Origin: an uncultured Christensenella sp.
GTDB taxonomy: Bacteria > Bacillota > Clostridia > Christensenellales > Pumilibacteraceae
Direction: 5' to 3'
Length of the DNA: 64,000 nucleotides
NCBI GenBank assembly: GCA_910578545.1
Contig: CAJTPT010000002.1
Coordinates: 278,254 to 342,253 of the forward strand
The number at the start of each line of letters is the position of its first letter. The first letter of the stretch is position 1. The translations under genes were made by a program, and so were the position numbers. A model generated the notes under the pieces. That model ran no database searches, was not told where the DNA came from, and saw nothing but the letters and a program-made list of their open reading frames with translations. Positions 15,654-24,434 of this stretch are shown piece by piece.

Positions 15654-16820
15654 TTAGTAGCTATTTCTTAGAATTTCTCTTATTTCGGATTTATCGAGGA
15701 CTTTATATCCGCCGCCCATAATAAGCGTGCTTTCTACTATTCCGCTAAGCATATCCATTGTCGCGCCCAGATCAAATAAGCTCATAACGAGTCCGATTTT
15801 TTTCATCCATTTTTCCATGGCGTCAAGACCTTCGCTTGCGACTTGTTCTTTAGTCTTACCTTTCGCGTCGATATCCCAAACGTTTATCGCGTAGCGGTAA
15901 AACTTATCAAGCCCGTAAGGCATAATATAGCGGTAGTACGGCATACTGACGGAGGCAAGCGTCATTCCATGCGTTGCGTCCGTATGTGCGGCAACCGCCT
16001 GTCCGAGCATGTGCACCATCCAATCGGTTGTTTTCCCTTTTGCAATAAGAGTATTTAACGCCCACGTCGCAGTCCACATGATATTGCTTCGTGCCTCGTA
16101 ATCGGTAGGATTATCGATCGCTACATTAGCGCTGTGAATGAGCGAGCGCAACAAGCCCTCCGCAATATAATCGCTCGTATTGTCGTCTGTGCCGGAAAAA
16201 TACTGTTCCAGGATATGCGACATAACGTCGTAAATACCCGAAACCATTTGGTACTTAGGCACCGTATAAGTAAACTCGGGATCCAAAATAGAAAACCTGG
16301 GAAATACGTTTTCGCCGAATACGTGTCCGATTTTGAGCTTTTGCGCATGATTGGTTATAACGGATCCGCCATTCATCTCGCTGCCCGTACCAACCATGGT
16401 AAGCACACAGCCGACGGGTATTATCTTGCAATTGGGTTCTTCAAAACGAATAAAATATTTATCCCACGGATCGTCCTTGCAGTTAACCGAAACGGAAACG
16501 GCTTTTGCATAGTCGCAAACGGATCCACCGCCGACAGCAAGGATTAAATCGGCATTAGCCTTTTTAGCGCGCTCTACGCCCTCTTTTAGCTTATCCACAG
16601 TCGGGTTAGGCATAACGCCGCTATCCTCGTAGATTTCTTTTCCGCTTTCTTTGAGGATTTTAACGACTTTATCGTAAATACCGTTCTTTTTTATAGAGCC
16701 GCCACCGTAAACGAGCAAAACGTTTTTGCCATATTTGGGTAGCTCCTCGGCAAGCCCGTTTAAGGCGTCCTTACCGAAATACAGCTTTGTTGGATTGCAA
16801 AACGTAAAATTACCTAACAT
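15654..16820 (-). CDS. Iron-containing alcohol dehydrogenase (butanol-dehydrogenase type)
   Basis: A 388-residue group III alcohol dehydrogenase that interconverts aldehydes and alcohols with NAD(P)H. The N-terminus MLGNFTFCNPTKLYFGKDAL, the dinucleotide loop GGGSVCDYAKA, and the metal region with YDVMSHILEQYF and AAHTDATHGMTLASV (the histidine ligands) are typical of butanol dehydrogenases and YqhD-like enzymes. Length is normal. It lies 29 bases after a flavodiiron protein gene and is probably cotranscribed; a fermentative electron-sink role fits an anaerobe, but the substrate is not determined by the sequence. Confidence 0.9.
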   Translation of the reverse strand: MLGNFTFCNPTKLYFGKDALNGLAEELPKYGKNVLLVYGGGSIKKNGIYDKVVKILKESGKEIYEDSGVMPNPTVDKLKEGVERAKKANADLILAVGGGSVCDYAKAVSVSVNCKDDPWDKYFIRFEEPNCKIIPVGCVLTMVGTGSEMNGGSVITNHAQKLKIGHVFGENVFPRFSILDPEFTYTVPKYQMVSGIYDVMSHILEQYFSGTDDNTSDYIAEGLLRSLIHSANVAIDNPTDYEARSNIMWTATWALNTLIAKGKTTDWMVHMLGQAVAAHTDATHGMTLASVSMPYYRYIMPYGLDKFYRYAINVWDIDAKGKTKEQVASEGLDAMEKWMKKIGLVMSLFDLGATMDMLSGIVESTLIMGGGYKVLDKSEIREILRNSY

Positions 16821-16849
16821 AAACAGTACCTATTATTGTAAAATCAAAC

Positions 16850-18001
16850 TTATTTTGTAAGCTCGTTGCACAAACCGACTATGGACTGCTCGGCGTCAGC
16901 GGTGAGCGACGACGGAACCGTAACGGTATGCTCGATAAACTCGATATTCTTCATGGTTTCAAACTGCGCGCGCATAAGCTTGGCAGACATAGGCGCCCAG
17001 CTTCCGTTTTCTATAAACGCAACTTTGCGGTTTTGGAACTGCTTGCTTTTAAGACGGTTGATAAACAACTCCGTCGCAGGGAAAAGTCCGCCGTCATACG
17101 TTACGGACGCCAAAACGAGCCTGTCGTATCTAAACGCCGACTCTACAGCTTCGGCAAGATCGTCGCGAGCAAGATCGAAAATCTCTACACGCTCGCCCTT
17201 CTTATTAAGAAGATAAGCAAGCTTTTTGGCAGCATCGGCGGTATTCCCATAAATTGACGAATAAGCCACGGTAACGCCCTTATCCTCGGGAATATACGAG
17301 CTCCAAACATTATACTTGCCGATATAATATCCGAGGTTTTCGGAAAGAACGGGGCCGTGTAACGGGCAGATTATCTCAACATCGAGCTGAGCAACCTTCT
17401 TTAACGCGCTCTGAACGGTAGCACCATACTTGCCGACGATATTGATATAATATCTACGCGCCTCGCACGTCCAATCCTCTTCGGTATCAAGTGCCCCAAA
17501 CTTGCCGAACGCATCCGCCGAGAACAGTATTTTTTCACTCTTTTCATAAGTGAACATTACCTCGGGCCAATGAACCATAGGCGCAAACACAAACTTAAGC
17601 GTGTGCTTGCCGACAGCCAACTCGTCGCCGTCTTTAACTACATGCCTGTTCGGGAAAATGTTTCCGAAAAAGCGCTCCGCGATATTGAACGTCTTATCGT
17701 TACCGACAACAACGACGGAAGGATACTTTGCCAAGAAGGCTTTTATGCTCGCCGAATGGTCGGGCTCCATGTGCGAAATCACAAGATAATCGGGCACTCT
17801 TCCTGCCAAAGCAATCTCGACGTTATCGAGCCACTCCTCGGTTTTACGCTTGTCAACGGTATCAAATATGACGATTTTTTCATCTATTATCGCATAGGAA
17901 TTGTACGAAACTCCGTTTGGAACAACGTATTGCCCCTCGAATAAATCTATGTTTTTGTCGTTTACACCCAGGTATTTAACACTATCCGTAACAGTTATCA
18001 T
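16850..18001 (-). CDS. Flavodiiron protein (FprA-type)
   Basis: Flavodiiron proteins reduce oxygen to water (or nitric oxide to nitrous oxide) and protect anaerobes. The 383-residue chain has an N-terminal metallo-beta-lactamase-like domain with the diiron motif HMEPDH (H77, E79, D81, H82) and further ligands (MVHWPEVM and CPLHGPVL), followed by a flavodoxin domain from about 255 with the FMN phosphate loop SSIYGNTADAAKKL. There is no rubredoxin fusion. A GGAGGAAATAATG start region and a promoter lie upstream. It is probably cotranscribed with the downstream alcohol dehydrogenase. Confidence 0.94.
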   Translation of the reverse strand: MITVTDSVKYLGVNDKNIDLFEGQYVVPNGVSYNSYAIIDEKIVIFDTVDKRKTEEWLDNVEIALAGRVPDYLVISHMEPDHSASIKAFLAKYPSVVVVGNDKTFNIAERFFGNIFPNRHVVKDGDELAVGKHTLKFVFAPMVHWPEVMFTYEKSEKILFSADAFGKFGALDTEEDWTCEARRYYINIVGKYGATVQSALKKVAQLDVEIICPLHGPVLSENLGYYIGKYNVWSSYIPEDKGVTVAYSSIYGNTADAAKKLAYLLNKKGERVEIFDLARDDLAEAVESAFRYDRLVLASVTYDGGLFPATELFINRLKSKQFQNRKVAFIENGSWAPMSAKLMRAQFETMKNIEFIEHTVTVPSSLTADAEQSIVGLCNELTK

Positions 18002-18033
18002 TATTTCCTCCGAGAATGAATTTTTACTAAAAT

Positions 18034-18062
18034 AGTATACACGAAAGATAAATTTTTTACAA
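18034..18062 (-). promoter_or_regulatory. Promoter for the flavodiiron gene
   Basis: Minus strand: TTGTAA (18062-18057), 17 bases, TATACT (18039-18034). A second TATAAT lies about 40 bases upstream without a clear -35. Confidence 0.6.
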
Positions 18063-18100
18063 GCGTTTGCATTATATCACAACCATGCAAAAAACCGTAA

Positions 18101-18721
18101 TCAAAACAGCTCTGGCTTATTTGCAAGTCTATCGCTTTCCGTGATTTTACGCACGACGCGGCAGGGATTTCCGTACGCCACGCTGTTGGGCGGGATTTCG
18201 CCCGCCACGACAGAGCCTGCGCCTATTACGCTACCCGCACCGATTTTCGCGCCCGCAAGTATAGTCACGTTGCCCGCAATCCAACAGTTGTCGCCTATGG
18301 TTATCGGCGCACCGTATTCCCTATCCGTTATGCACCCCGCGGCATTTACGTACTGATTTCTGTCATGGTAGTCCAGCGGATGTTTGGGCGTAAGAATGGA
18401 TACGTTAGGTCCCACAAAAACATTATCGCCTATCGTAACGGGACACACGTCAAGCACAGTAAAATTAAAGTTAGCGTAAAAGTTTTTTCCGAGTTGGGTA
18501 AATACACCGTAATCGAAAAAAATCGGGCCTTGAAGATAGATATTCTTTTCAGACACATTCGGAAAGAACGCAGACAAAATGCGATTTCGCTCTTCCGTCA
18601 TATCCTCGGTTGTATCGTTATACTGCTTACAGAGAATATGCGCTTTACGCCGAAGCTCAAAAAGCTCGGGATTACTCGGATCGTATATTTTACCGTTAAG
18701 CATTTTTTCTTTTTCTGTCAT
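18101..18721 (-). CDS. Maltose/galactoside O-acetyltransferase-type protein
   Basis: A 206-residue left-handed beta-helix acetyltransferase of the Maa/LacA type, which acetylates sugars with acetyl-CoA. The N-terminal MTEKEKMLNGKIYDPSNPEL is the family mac domain; hexapeptide repeats follow (VTIGDNVFVGPNVSI, ITIGDNCWIAGNVTI, KIGAGSVIGAGSVV), ending IPPNSVAYGNPCRVVRKI. The start is the ATG at 18721, 7 bases after the mrp stop, with GAGG upstream; a longer frame runs back into mrp and is not used. Substrate is unknown; a role with the upstream Wzy-like gene in surface sugars is possible but not shown. Confidence 0.9.
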   Translation of the reverse strand: MTEKEKMLNGKIYDPSNPELFELRRKAHILCKQYNDTTEDMTEERNRILSAFFPNVSEKNIYLQGPIFFDYGVFTQLGKNFYANFNFTVLDVCPVTIGDNVFVGPNVSILTPKHPLDYHDRNQYVNAAGCITDREYGAPITIGDNCWIAGNVTILAGAKIGAGSVIGAGSVVAGEIPPNSVAYGNPCRVVRKITESDRLANKPELF

Positions 18722-18728
18722 AACAACC

Positions 18729-19559
18729 TCAACCGTGCCCCTTAACAGATAACGCACTTTCCAAAATATCCACCGCCGAATCGATATAACCGCAATCTGA
18801 CTCGTCCATTGTTCCGTTGTCCGCAGCGGAAACAAGACATGCGTCAAACGGTATTTCGGCAAGAAGCGGCAAACCGAACTTTTGCGCAACTGCGCTCACG
18901 CGTTTACCGTCACCGTAAATATCGATTTTTTCACTACAGTTGGGGCAAACGATATAGCTCATATTCTCGACAAGACCCAATACGGGAATTTTCATCATGT
19001 TCGCCATATTTACAGCCTTTTCGACTATCATGGAAACTAGATCGGACGGCGTTGTCACCACAATTATACCGTCAACCTTAATCGACTGAAAAACGGTAAG
19101 CGGAACATCGCCCGTTCCCGGCGGGCAATCAATAAACATGTAATCGACGTCGCCCCAAATAACGTCAGTCCAAAACTGCTTTACCATTCCGGCAATCATG
19201 GGTCCGCGCCATACAATGGGATCGCCCTCATGCTCGAGAAGCAGGTTTGCCGAAATAACGCGTATACCTTTTTTTGTTTCGGCGGGGAACATACCCGTTC
19301 CGTCACTTTGAATTCCGCCGTGCAAACCGAACATTTTAGGCATCGACGCGCCCGTTATGTCTGCGTCGAGTACCGCACAGGAATACCCTTTTTTATTCAT
19401 GGCGGCGGCAAGCATTGCAGTAACCGAAGATTTACCCACTCCGCCCTTTCCGCTCATTACGGCAATTACACGGTTTATATGTGAAAACTCATGCGGATTA
19501 TCCGTCTGCGGCACGTCGCATTTTTCGCCACAGCTGTTGCAATTATGATTGCATGCCAT
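18729..19559 (-). CDS. mrp: Mrp/NBP35-family P-loop ATPase (Fe-S carrier)
   Basis: Mrp proteins carry and deliver iron-sulfur clusters. The 276-residue protein has a cysteine-bearing N-terminus (CNHNCNSCGEKC), the deviant Walker A SGKGGVGKSSVTAMLAA near residue 36, Walker B-like MFIDCPPGTGDVPLT, and the CxxC cluster motif VCPNCSEKI near 208. The last is shared by cluster-binding Mrp dimers. There is no MIP18-like N-terminal domain. The gene overlaps the end of the membrane-protein gene upstream by 17 bases, an unusual partner for mrp. Confidence 0.92.
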   Translation of the reverse strand: MACNHNCNSCGEKCDVPQTDNPHEFSHINRVIAVMSGKGGVGKSSVTAMLAAAMNKKGYSCAVLDADITGASMPKMFGLHGGIQSDGTGMFPAETKKGIRVISANLLLEHEGDPIVWRGPMIAGMVKQFWTDVIWGDVDYMFIDCPPGTGDVPLTVFQSIKVDGIIVVTTPSDLVSMIVEKAVNMANMMKIPVLGLVENMSYIVCPNCSEKIDIYGDGKRVSAVAQKFGLPLLAEIPFDACLVSAADNGTMDESDCGYIDSAVDILESALSVKGHG

Positions 19560-21051
19560 CGTTGTTTACCTCGTTTGTAAGATTATTTTGTTCGGAATTA
19601 TCCTTTTTATCGCCGGATATATTATCTGCATTTTCATTTAAATGGATTTGGACGGGTTTGACCGCACAGTTGGTTTTGATTGCACGCACGTCACATTCTA
19701 TTAATGCGAGCATAACCCCATAGTACAAAAGATGAAGCGGTTCCGTCATGTATATATCAAGCAACGAATTAATGAGCAATGTCAAAACCGACAAAGCCAC
19801 AAAAATACGCTCAACCGTCAGCTTTGCCGAAAAGAACGATCTAACCGTTTTATATCTGTGGTAACAGTAAGCCGCAAGACCGAGAATACCCGCACAATAT
19901 AGGTATGTAAGCGGTGTACAGTGGAACGAATGGTAAAAATGCAACGGCGCTTGAACCTGAGGTAAATACCACAAACCGATACCGAATATGGGATTGTTTT
20001 TCCAAAGTTCAAAGCCCTCTCCCCATAAGCCTGTGCGTCCGCTACCTGACCAAAAGTTGGATCCTACCAGCCCTTTAATTTGATTAATAATCGTATCCCT
20101 AAATATAATAGCGATAACCAAAACAATGGCGCACGCTATCCCAAATGAAATCCGGTATGCCAGTCTGCCGTTTTTCTTTTTAAAACACAACACAATTGCA
20201 ACTATAGCAGTACCAACAACGGCAACGAGTAACGTCGCTCTCGAATACGTCAAAAATATTGTTATAAGATCAAGCGCTACGGCAAATAAAAATGCGAAGC
20301 CATGCTTATACTTATACACCATATAAAACGTCATAGGTAACGCCATTAAAACTATTACGGCGGCGCTGTTTGATACCGTATGCCCAAACTCCAAAAGGTT
20401 TTTCGGATGATAGCTTAAGCTAAGTCCGTGGATAATATACTGCTGAATTACCGCCTCGAAAATTACTACGGCGGCAATAATCAACGCCCACGCAAAATAT
20501 TCAATAGTTTTACGTCCCTTATACTCGCCGCAATTAAACAAAAGACTGTACGGCAAAAATATACATGCGCCTATCGCAAGCGCCATTCCGACGCCTGTCC
20601 ATGAACGCAAAGACGTCCAAATTCCACCGACGACAAGAGCTCCGGTAATCAATGCCACAGAAACAGAAAGATACGCACGCTTAAAGATTTTGCGCCATTT
20701 CCCATAGTATATCAAATTAAACACCAACATTACCACCAATGTGGCAAATAAAAGGCACAAAACTGTTATTTTGAGCGGTGAATTGAAATACCCTGTGTTA
20801 GGCTTTGTATCGACAGACAAAACAAACGAACACATCAAAAAAAACGGAACAAGGGTAAAAGAATTTTTGCAGAATACAAAAGACAACGACAGCAATACAG
20901 TAAGTAATGCCGCACCTATAACAGGTAAATTAAAAGCGTGGGATAACGTAACTACAATTCCGTAAGCTAATATATACCAAACCGAATTGCAAAACCAATC
21001 GATTTTTTTCCCGATAGGGCTTTCTACAAGCTTTTGGAACTTCTCTTTCAT
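19543..21051 (-). CDS. O-antigen ligase/Wzy-like polytopic membrane protein
   Basis: A 502-residue protein with about 12 hydrophobic segments, an N-terminal cytosolic stretch (MKEKFQKLVESPIGKKIDWF) and a hydrophilic C-terminal tail of about 45 residues rich in Asn, Asp and Glu. The central part, with a large outer loop around WSGSGRTGLWGEGFELWKNN and HSFHCTPLTYLYCAGILG, follows the Wzy_C/O-antigen-ligase pattern (an R/H-containing periplasmic-type loop). Such proteins ligate or polymerise surface polysaccharide chains. No glycosyltransferases are adjacent, so its polymer is unknown. It heads the wzy-like/mrp/acetyltransferase run. Confidence 0.72.
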   Translation of the reverse strand: MKEKFQKLVESPIGKKIDWFCNSVWYILAYGIVVTLSHAFNLPVIGAALLTVLLSLSFVFCKNSFTLVPFFLMCSFVLSVDTKPNTGYFNSPLKITVLCLLFATLVVMLVFNLIYYGKWRKIFKRAYLSVSVALITGALVVGGIWTSLRSWTGVGMALAIGACIFLPYSLLFNCGEYKGRKTIEYFAWALIIAAVVIFEAVIQQYIIHGLSLSYHPKNLLEFGHTVSNSAAVIVLMALPMTFYMVYKYKHGFAFLFAVALDLITIFLTYSRATLLVAVVGTAIVAIVLCFKKKNGRLAYRISFGIACAIVLVIAIIFRDTIINQIKGLVGSNFWSGSGRTGLWGEGFELWKNNPIFGIGLWYLPQVQAPLHFYHSFHCTPLTYLYCAGILGLAAYCYHRYKTVRSFFSAKLTVERIFVALSVLTLLINSLLDIYMTEPLHLLYYGVMLALIECDVRAIKTNCAVKPVQIHLNENADNISGDKKDNSEQNNLTNEVNNDGMQS

Positions 21052-21057
21052 ACGTTT

Positions 21058-21086
21058 AGTATATCATTAAAAACAAGCAAAAGCAA
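21058..21086 (-). promoter_or_regulatory. Probable promoter for the Wzy-like gene
   Basis: Minus strand: TTGCTT (21086-21081), 17 bases, TATACT (21063-21058). The -35 lies inside the hairpin that ends the upstream esterase gene. Confidence 0.5.
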
Positions 21087-21093
21087 GCTTTTG
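21066..21093 (-). terminator. Probable terminator of the esterase gene
   Basis: Minus strand CAAAAGC TT GCTTTTG hairpin followed by CTTGTTTTT. It is a modest stem and overlaps the next promoter. Confidence 0.5.
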
Positions 21094-21126
21094 TTACGTT
21101 ACTTTTAAATAGGACGGAAAAATTCG

Positions 21127-22170
21127 TCAAAATTTGATTTTGTCAGCCGCAAGCCGCTTTGCAAACGAAAGTGTAAGTTCGTTTGCCGCCGCGGCGTCGT
21201 CGCCGCTCCACGTTAACGAAAAGCAATGATTCGAACCATGGTAGCGCGCCGAAAAATATTCCAAGTACACACTATTTTTATTGAGCTTATCAACCATTAT
21301 ATTCCCTTGCCCGTTGCAAAAAATATCGTTGTCGGAATAAATCAAAAAGCAAGGCGGAAAATTACTCGTTACAAAATCTATAGGCGCGCAACAATCACGG
21401 TACTCGTATTTGTCGAGGTCCTTTGCGTGAATGCCTGTTAAGCTAAGTATCACTCCGTCGGCGAATCGGTACATAATACTGTTTTTGTCAAGCGCCGAGT
21501 CCAAATCGTAAACACCGCAGTTTAAAAGCGCACCGAAAAATTTGAATTTGGGCGCACATCCCAATATGGTCTTTAGCTTTTCGGAAGAGTTGATTACCGA
21601 CACCATTGCCGCATAATAAGCGCCCGCACTGTCACCGTCGACAAATATTTTGTTGACGTCGATATTAAATCTATCGGCGCTGTCGTACACATAGTTTACC
21701 GCCGAAACGATATGCTTTAACGGATCGGGGTACAAAAAATCAGGCGCAAGTCCGTAGTTTATACAAAACACGCTAAATCCGTTTATAGCAAAGAATTGAG
21801 CCCTGCCTTTTCGAAATTTCTTATCGCCCGCAGTAAATCCTCCGCCGTGAATTATAATAATAGCAGGCTGTTTTTGCTCCGATTTGTCGCGGTAAAAATC
21901 CAATCGGCAAACGTCAGACAAGCTTTCGTCATATACGATGTCATTCTCGGCAATCAGGTTTTCCGCATCGTCCTTCTTTACGTGAGGACACGAATTTTGC
22001 GCGGTAGCAAAAAGAATATCTATGGCGCGAAAAATCTTTTTTATCTGACGCACCACGATTTTGCGGCGACTTTTCTCAAGCTTAGACAGCCCTTTGTCGC
22101 TTTCGGCGCTTTGATCGATATAATTGTTTATTTTCTCTTCAGAACGATTTTTGTTTGCTTTTTTACCCAT
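21127..22170 (-). CDS. Alpha/beta hydrolase (esterase/lipase family)
   Basis: A 347-residue alpha/beta hydrolase of the hormone-sensitive-lipase-like group. The oxyanion motif HGGGF is at about residue 107, the nucleophile elbow GDSAGAYYA near 179, the acid is probably in IYSDNDIF, and the catalytic His lies in YHGSNHCFSLTW. There is no signal peptide; the N-terminal 60 residues are highly charged (KKANKNRSEEKINNY) and likely cytosolic. The substrate is unknown. It has its own promoter and is divergent from the isochorismatase gene. Confidence 0.88.
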   Translation of the reverse strand: MGKKANKNRSEEKINNYIDQSAESDKGLSKLEKSRRKIVVRQIKKIFRAIDILFATAQNSCPHVKKDDAENLIAENDIVYDESLSDVCRLDFYRDKSEQKQPAIIIIHGGGFTAGDKKFRKGRAQFFAINGFSVFCINYGLAPDFLYPDPLKHIVSAVNYVYDSADRFNIDVNKIFVDGDSAGAYYAAMVSVINSSEKLKTILGCAPKFKFFGALLNCGVYDLDSALDKNSIMYRFADGVILSLTGIHAKDLDKYEYRDCCAPIDFVTSNFPPCFLIYSDNDIFCNGQGNIMVDKLNKNSVYLEYFSARYHGSNHCFSLTWSGDDAAAANELTLSFAKRLAADKIKF

Positions 22171-22185
22171 AATACCCTCGCCTAT

Positions 22186-22214
22186 ATTCTACAAAACCGA
22201 CAACGTATTGTCAA
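22186..22214 (-). promoter_or_regulatory. Promoter for the esterase gene
   Basis: Minus strand: TTGACA (22214-22209), 17 bases, TAGAAT (22191-22186). Confidence 0.75.
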
Positions 22215-22266
22215 GACCAAACGGCAAAAAATTTTACCGTCAAACAATGATAATCGTTGAAAATAC

Positions 22267-22295
22267 TTTACTATACCCGTAAAAAATGTTATCCT
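22267..22295 (+). promoter_or_regulatory. Probable promoter for the isochorismatase gene
   Basis: TTTACT (22267-22272), 17 bases, TATCCT (22290-22295) preceded by TGT, an extended -10. Confidence 0.5.
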
Positions 22296-22319
22296 AAATC
22301 AAAACACTTTGAGGTGATT

Positions 22320-22880
22320 ATGAAAAACAATAAAACGGCAATTCTCGTTGTGGACATGCTAAACGACTTTGTAACGGGCGCGCTAAAATGCGACAGAGGA
22401 CTTTCGATAGTTCCAAAAACCGCCGAGCTGTTGACTGCCGCTCGACAAAACGGCGTATCCGTCATTTTCTGCAATGACGCGCACTTAAAAGGCGTAGATC
22501 ACGAGCTTAAGCTTTGGGGCGATCATGCGATAGCGGGAACTGACGGCGCAAAGGTTATTCCGGAGCTCGGCGTATGCGAAACAGACTATATCGTTCCCAA
22601 ACGCAGATACAGCGGATTTTTCCACACCGACCTTGATTTACTTTTACGCGAGCTGTGCGTTGATACGGTAATCCTTACCGGACTTCATACCCACATGTGT
22701 GTCAGACACACTGCCGCCGATGCGTACTGTCTGGGGTATAATGTTGTAGTCGCATCTGACGCCACTAACTCGTTTACCGAAGAGGACTACACAAACGGCA
22801 TAAAATACTTAAAAGAAGTATACGCAGCAAGCGCTTACACAGTCAACGAACTTATTGAAATATTCAAAAAAAGTAAATAG
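22320..22880 (+). CDS. Isochorismatase-family cysteine hydrolase (nicotinamidase-like)
   Basis: A 186-residue cysteine hydrolase. The catalytic triad is readable: Asp in ILVVDMLNDF, Lys in VPKRRYSGF, and Cys in HTHMCVRHTAADA. The cis-peptide before the Cys (GLHTHMC) is typical. Family members include nicotinamidase and N-carbamoylsarcosine amidase; the nicotinamidase metal set is not complete enough by eye to name the substrate. The start at 22320 follows a clear GAGGTG ribosome site; a longer frame upstream lacks one. It is the second plus-strand protein gene and ends in a terminator shared with the peptide-import operon. Confidence 0.88.
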   Translation: MKNNKTAILVVDMLNDFVTGALKCDRGLSIVPKTAELLTAARQNGVSVIFCNDAHLKGVDHELKLWGDHAIAGTDGAKVIPELGVCETDYIVPKRRYSGFFHTDLDLLLRELCVDTVILTGLHTHMCVRHTAADAYCLGYNVVVASDATNSFTEEDYTNGIKYLKEVYAASAYTVNELIEIFKKSK

Positions 22881-22892
22881 TATAACTAATAC

Positions 22893-22923
22893 AAAAAGAC
22901 GCCGTGCAATCGACGTCTTTTTT
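22893..22923. terminator. Bidirectional terminator
   Basis: AAAAGACG...CGTCTTTT stem with an inner CG pair around loop TGCAAT, flanked by A's and T's. It ends the isochorismatase gene (plus) and the long peptide operon (minus). Confidence 0.8.
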
Positions 22924-22925
22924 CA

Positions 22926-23192
22926 TTAATCAATAAACCAACCGTTAAGCCAGCACACTATTATTCCGATAGTAATCCCGAACCCAACCAAAACGGCAAA
23001 CAGGCGCGGAAGATATACCGAAAACCATGCGCCAATCATGGCGCGTTTTTCCTTGCGCGACGGCTTATCCTCGTCATCGACCTTACGCTTATTCTTAGGC
23101 GTAGGCGTGTACCAAGGCATACCCTCGACATTCATATCGATAATGGTTCTACCGTCATCGTCGGCATACTTTTTTTTACCCTTTCGGAACAT
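22926..23192 (-). CDS. Small membrane protein at the end of the peptide operon
   Basis: An 88-residue protein I do not recognise. The first 55 residues are very charged (FRKGKKKYADDDGR ... PSRKEKRAMIGAW), followed by one hydrophobic segment (about 60-84) ending WLNGWFID. This predicts a cytosolic basic N-terminus and a single membrane anchor close to the C-terminus. It lies 6 bases after oppF; the TGA stop of oppF forms part of its TGAGGTT ribosome site, so it is surely translated with the importer. It might steady or regulate the OppBC/DF complex, but no family evidence supports this. Confidence 0.7.
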   Translation of the reverse strand: MFRKGKKKYADDDGRTIIDMNVEGMPWYTPTPKNKRKVDDEDKPSRKEKRAMIGAWFSVYLPRLFAVLVGFGITIGIIVCWLNGWFID

Positions 23193-23198
23193 ATAACC

Positions 23199-24434
23199 TC
23201 AGTCTTGCGGATACAAATGACAAGCGCACATGTGTCCGTTGCCGTAGTCCTTAAACTTAGGTTCTACGTGCTTGCAGATTTCCATGCACTTAGAACATCT
23301 CGTGTGGAACTTACAGCCTTCCGGCGGATGCGCGGGGCTCGGAATGTCGCCGGTCAATATTATGCGATTGCCCTTGTAATGCGGATCGGGCACAGGCACT
23401 GCCGAAAACAATGCGTGCGTGTACGGGTGCATGGGGTTATCGAATATTTCTCTCTCATCGCCGAGCTCGACAAAGTTACCCAAATACATGACCCCCACCC
23501 TGTCCGAAATATGCTGAACAACGCTGAGGTCGTGCGATATAAACAAGTACGTCAAATTCATATCGCGCTGTAATTCCTTAAGAAGGTTGATTACCTGCGC
23601 CTGTATGGACACGTCAAGCGCCGAAACGGGCTCGTCGCAAACAACGAACTTCGGTCTTACTGCCAATGCGCGCGCTATGCAAATACGCTGACGCTGACCG
23701 CCCGAAAACTCATGCGGATAACGGTCGAAATAAAAGTCCTGCAAGCCGCACTTGCGCATGATATTGATAATGTAATCACGATATTCGGACTTAGGCACAA
23801 TTTTGTGGACCTTGACCGCTTCGCCTATAATTTCACCGACGGGACTACGGGGCGGTAAGCTTCCGTACGGATCTTGGAAAATAATCTGCATTTGCGTGCG
23901 AATCTTACGCAGATCGTGCGCTTTAAGCGCAGTTATATCCGTACCGTCAAAAACAACCTTTCCGCCCGTTATATCAAACAAACGAAGGATGCTTCTGCCC
24001 ATCGTGCTCTTGCCGCAACCGCTTTCGCCGACTATGCCGAGCGTTTCGCCGCGGTGCATTTTAAAGCTGACGCCATTAACCGCTTTAACATACGTTTTTT
24101 CGTAAATAAGCTTACGCTTAGTCTTGTTCTGAATCGGCTCGATGCTATCTACGTGTGCGCGTTGTTGAAGCTCGCCTACATCGGCCGCGGCGCTATCCGA
24201 TACAACGTCCAAAGACGATGGCTCTTGCGGCTCTACGTGTTCCGACGCTGACTGCGCGGCAAGCAATAACGAAGAATTTTTGGGCTCGTGTAATTTAACA
24301 AGCTTCCATTCTTTTTTTGCCAAAAAGTATTTTTTTAAATCGTATACTTCGAGGATATAATCCTCTTTTTTAGGCGTGGCTTCGCTCGGAACCTCGGTGT
24401 TATTATTCATCTCGGTTTTGATTTCTTCCGACAT
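23199..24434 (-). CDS. oppF: Oligopeptide ABC transporter ATPase OppF
   Basis: The second ATPase of the peptide importer, 411 residues. Walker A GESGCGKST (136-144), Q-loop FQDPYGSLPPR, signature FSGGQRQRICIARAL, Walker B FVVCDEPVSALD and H-loop FISHDLSVV are intact, and the C-terminal oligopeptide-transporter domain is present with the cysteine-rich EGCKFHTRCSKCMEIC that binds an Fe-S cluster or metal in some relatives. Between the first strand (YDLKKYF) and Walker A there is an insertion of about 70 residues rich in Ser, Glu, Val and Ala (41-110) not seen in ordinary OppF. It overlaps oppD by one base (TAATG). Confidence 0.94.
   Translation of the reverse strand: MSEEIKTEMNNNTEVPSEATPKKEDYILEVYDLKKYFLAKKEWKLVKLHEPKNSSLLLAAQSASEHVEPQEPSSLDVVSDSAAADVGELQQRAHVDSIEPIQNKTKRKLIYEKTYVKAVNGVSFKMHRGETLGIVGESGCGKSTMGRSILRLFDITGGKVVFDGTDITALKAHDLRKIRTQMQIIFQDPYGSLPPRSPVGEIIGEAVKVHKIVPKSEYRDYIINIMRKCGLQDFYFDRYPHEFSGGQRQRICIARALAVRPKFVVCDEPVSALDVSIQAQVINLLKELQRDMNLTYLFISHDLSVVQHISDRVGVMYLGNFVELGDEREIFDNPMHPYTHALFSAVPVPDPHYKGNRIILTGDIPSPAHPPEGCKFHTRCSKCMEICKHVEPKFKDYGNGHMCACHLYPQD

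Noticed and set aside
18722..18889. 56-residue N-terminal extension of the acetyltransferase
   Set aside because: It overlaps mrp in another frame and does not match the family; the ATG at 18721 has a ribosome site.
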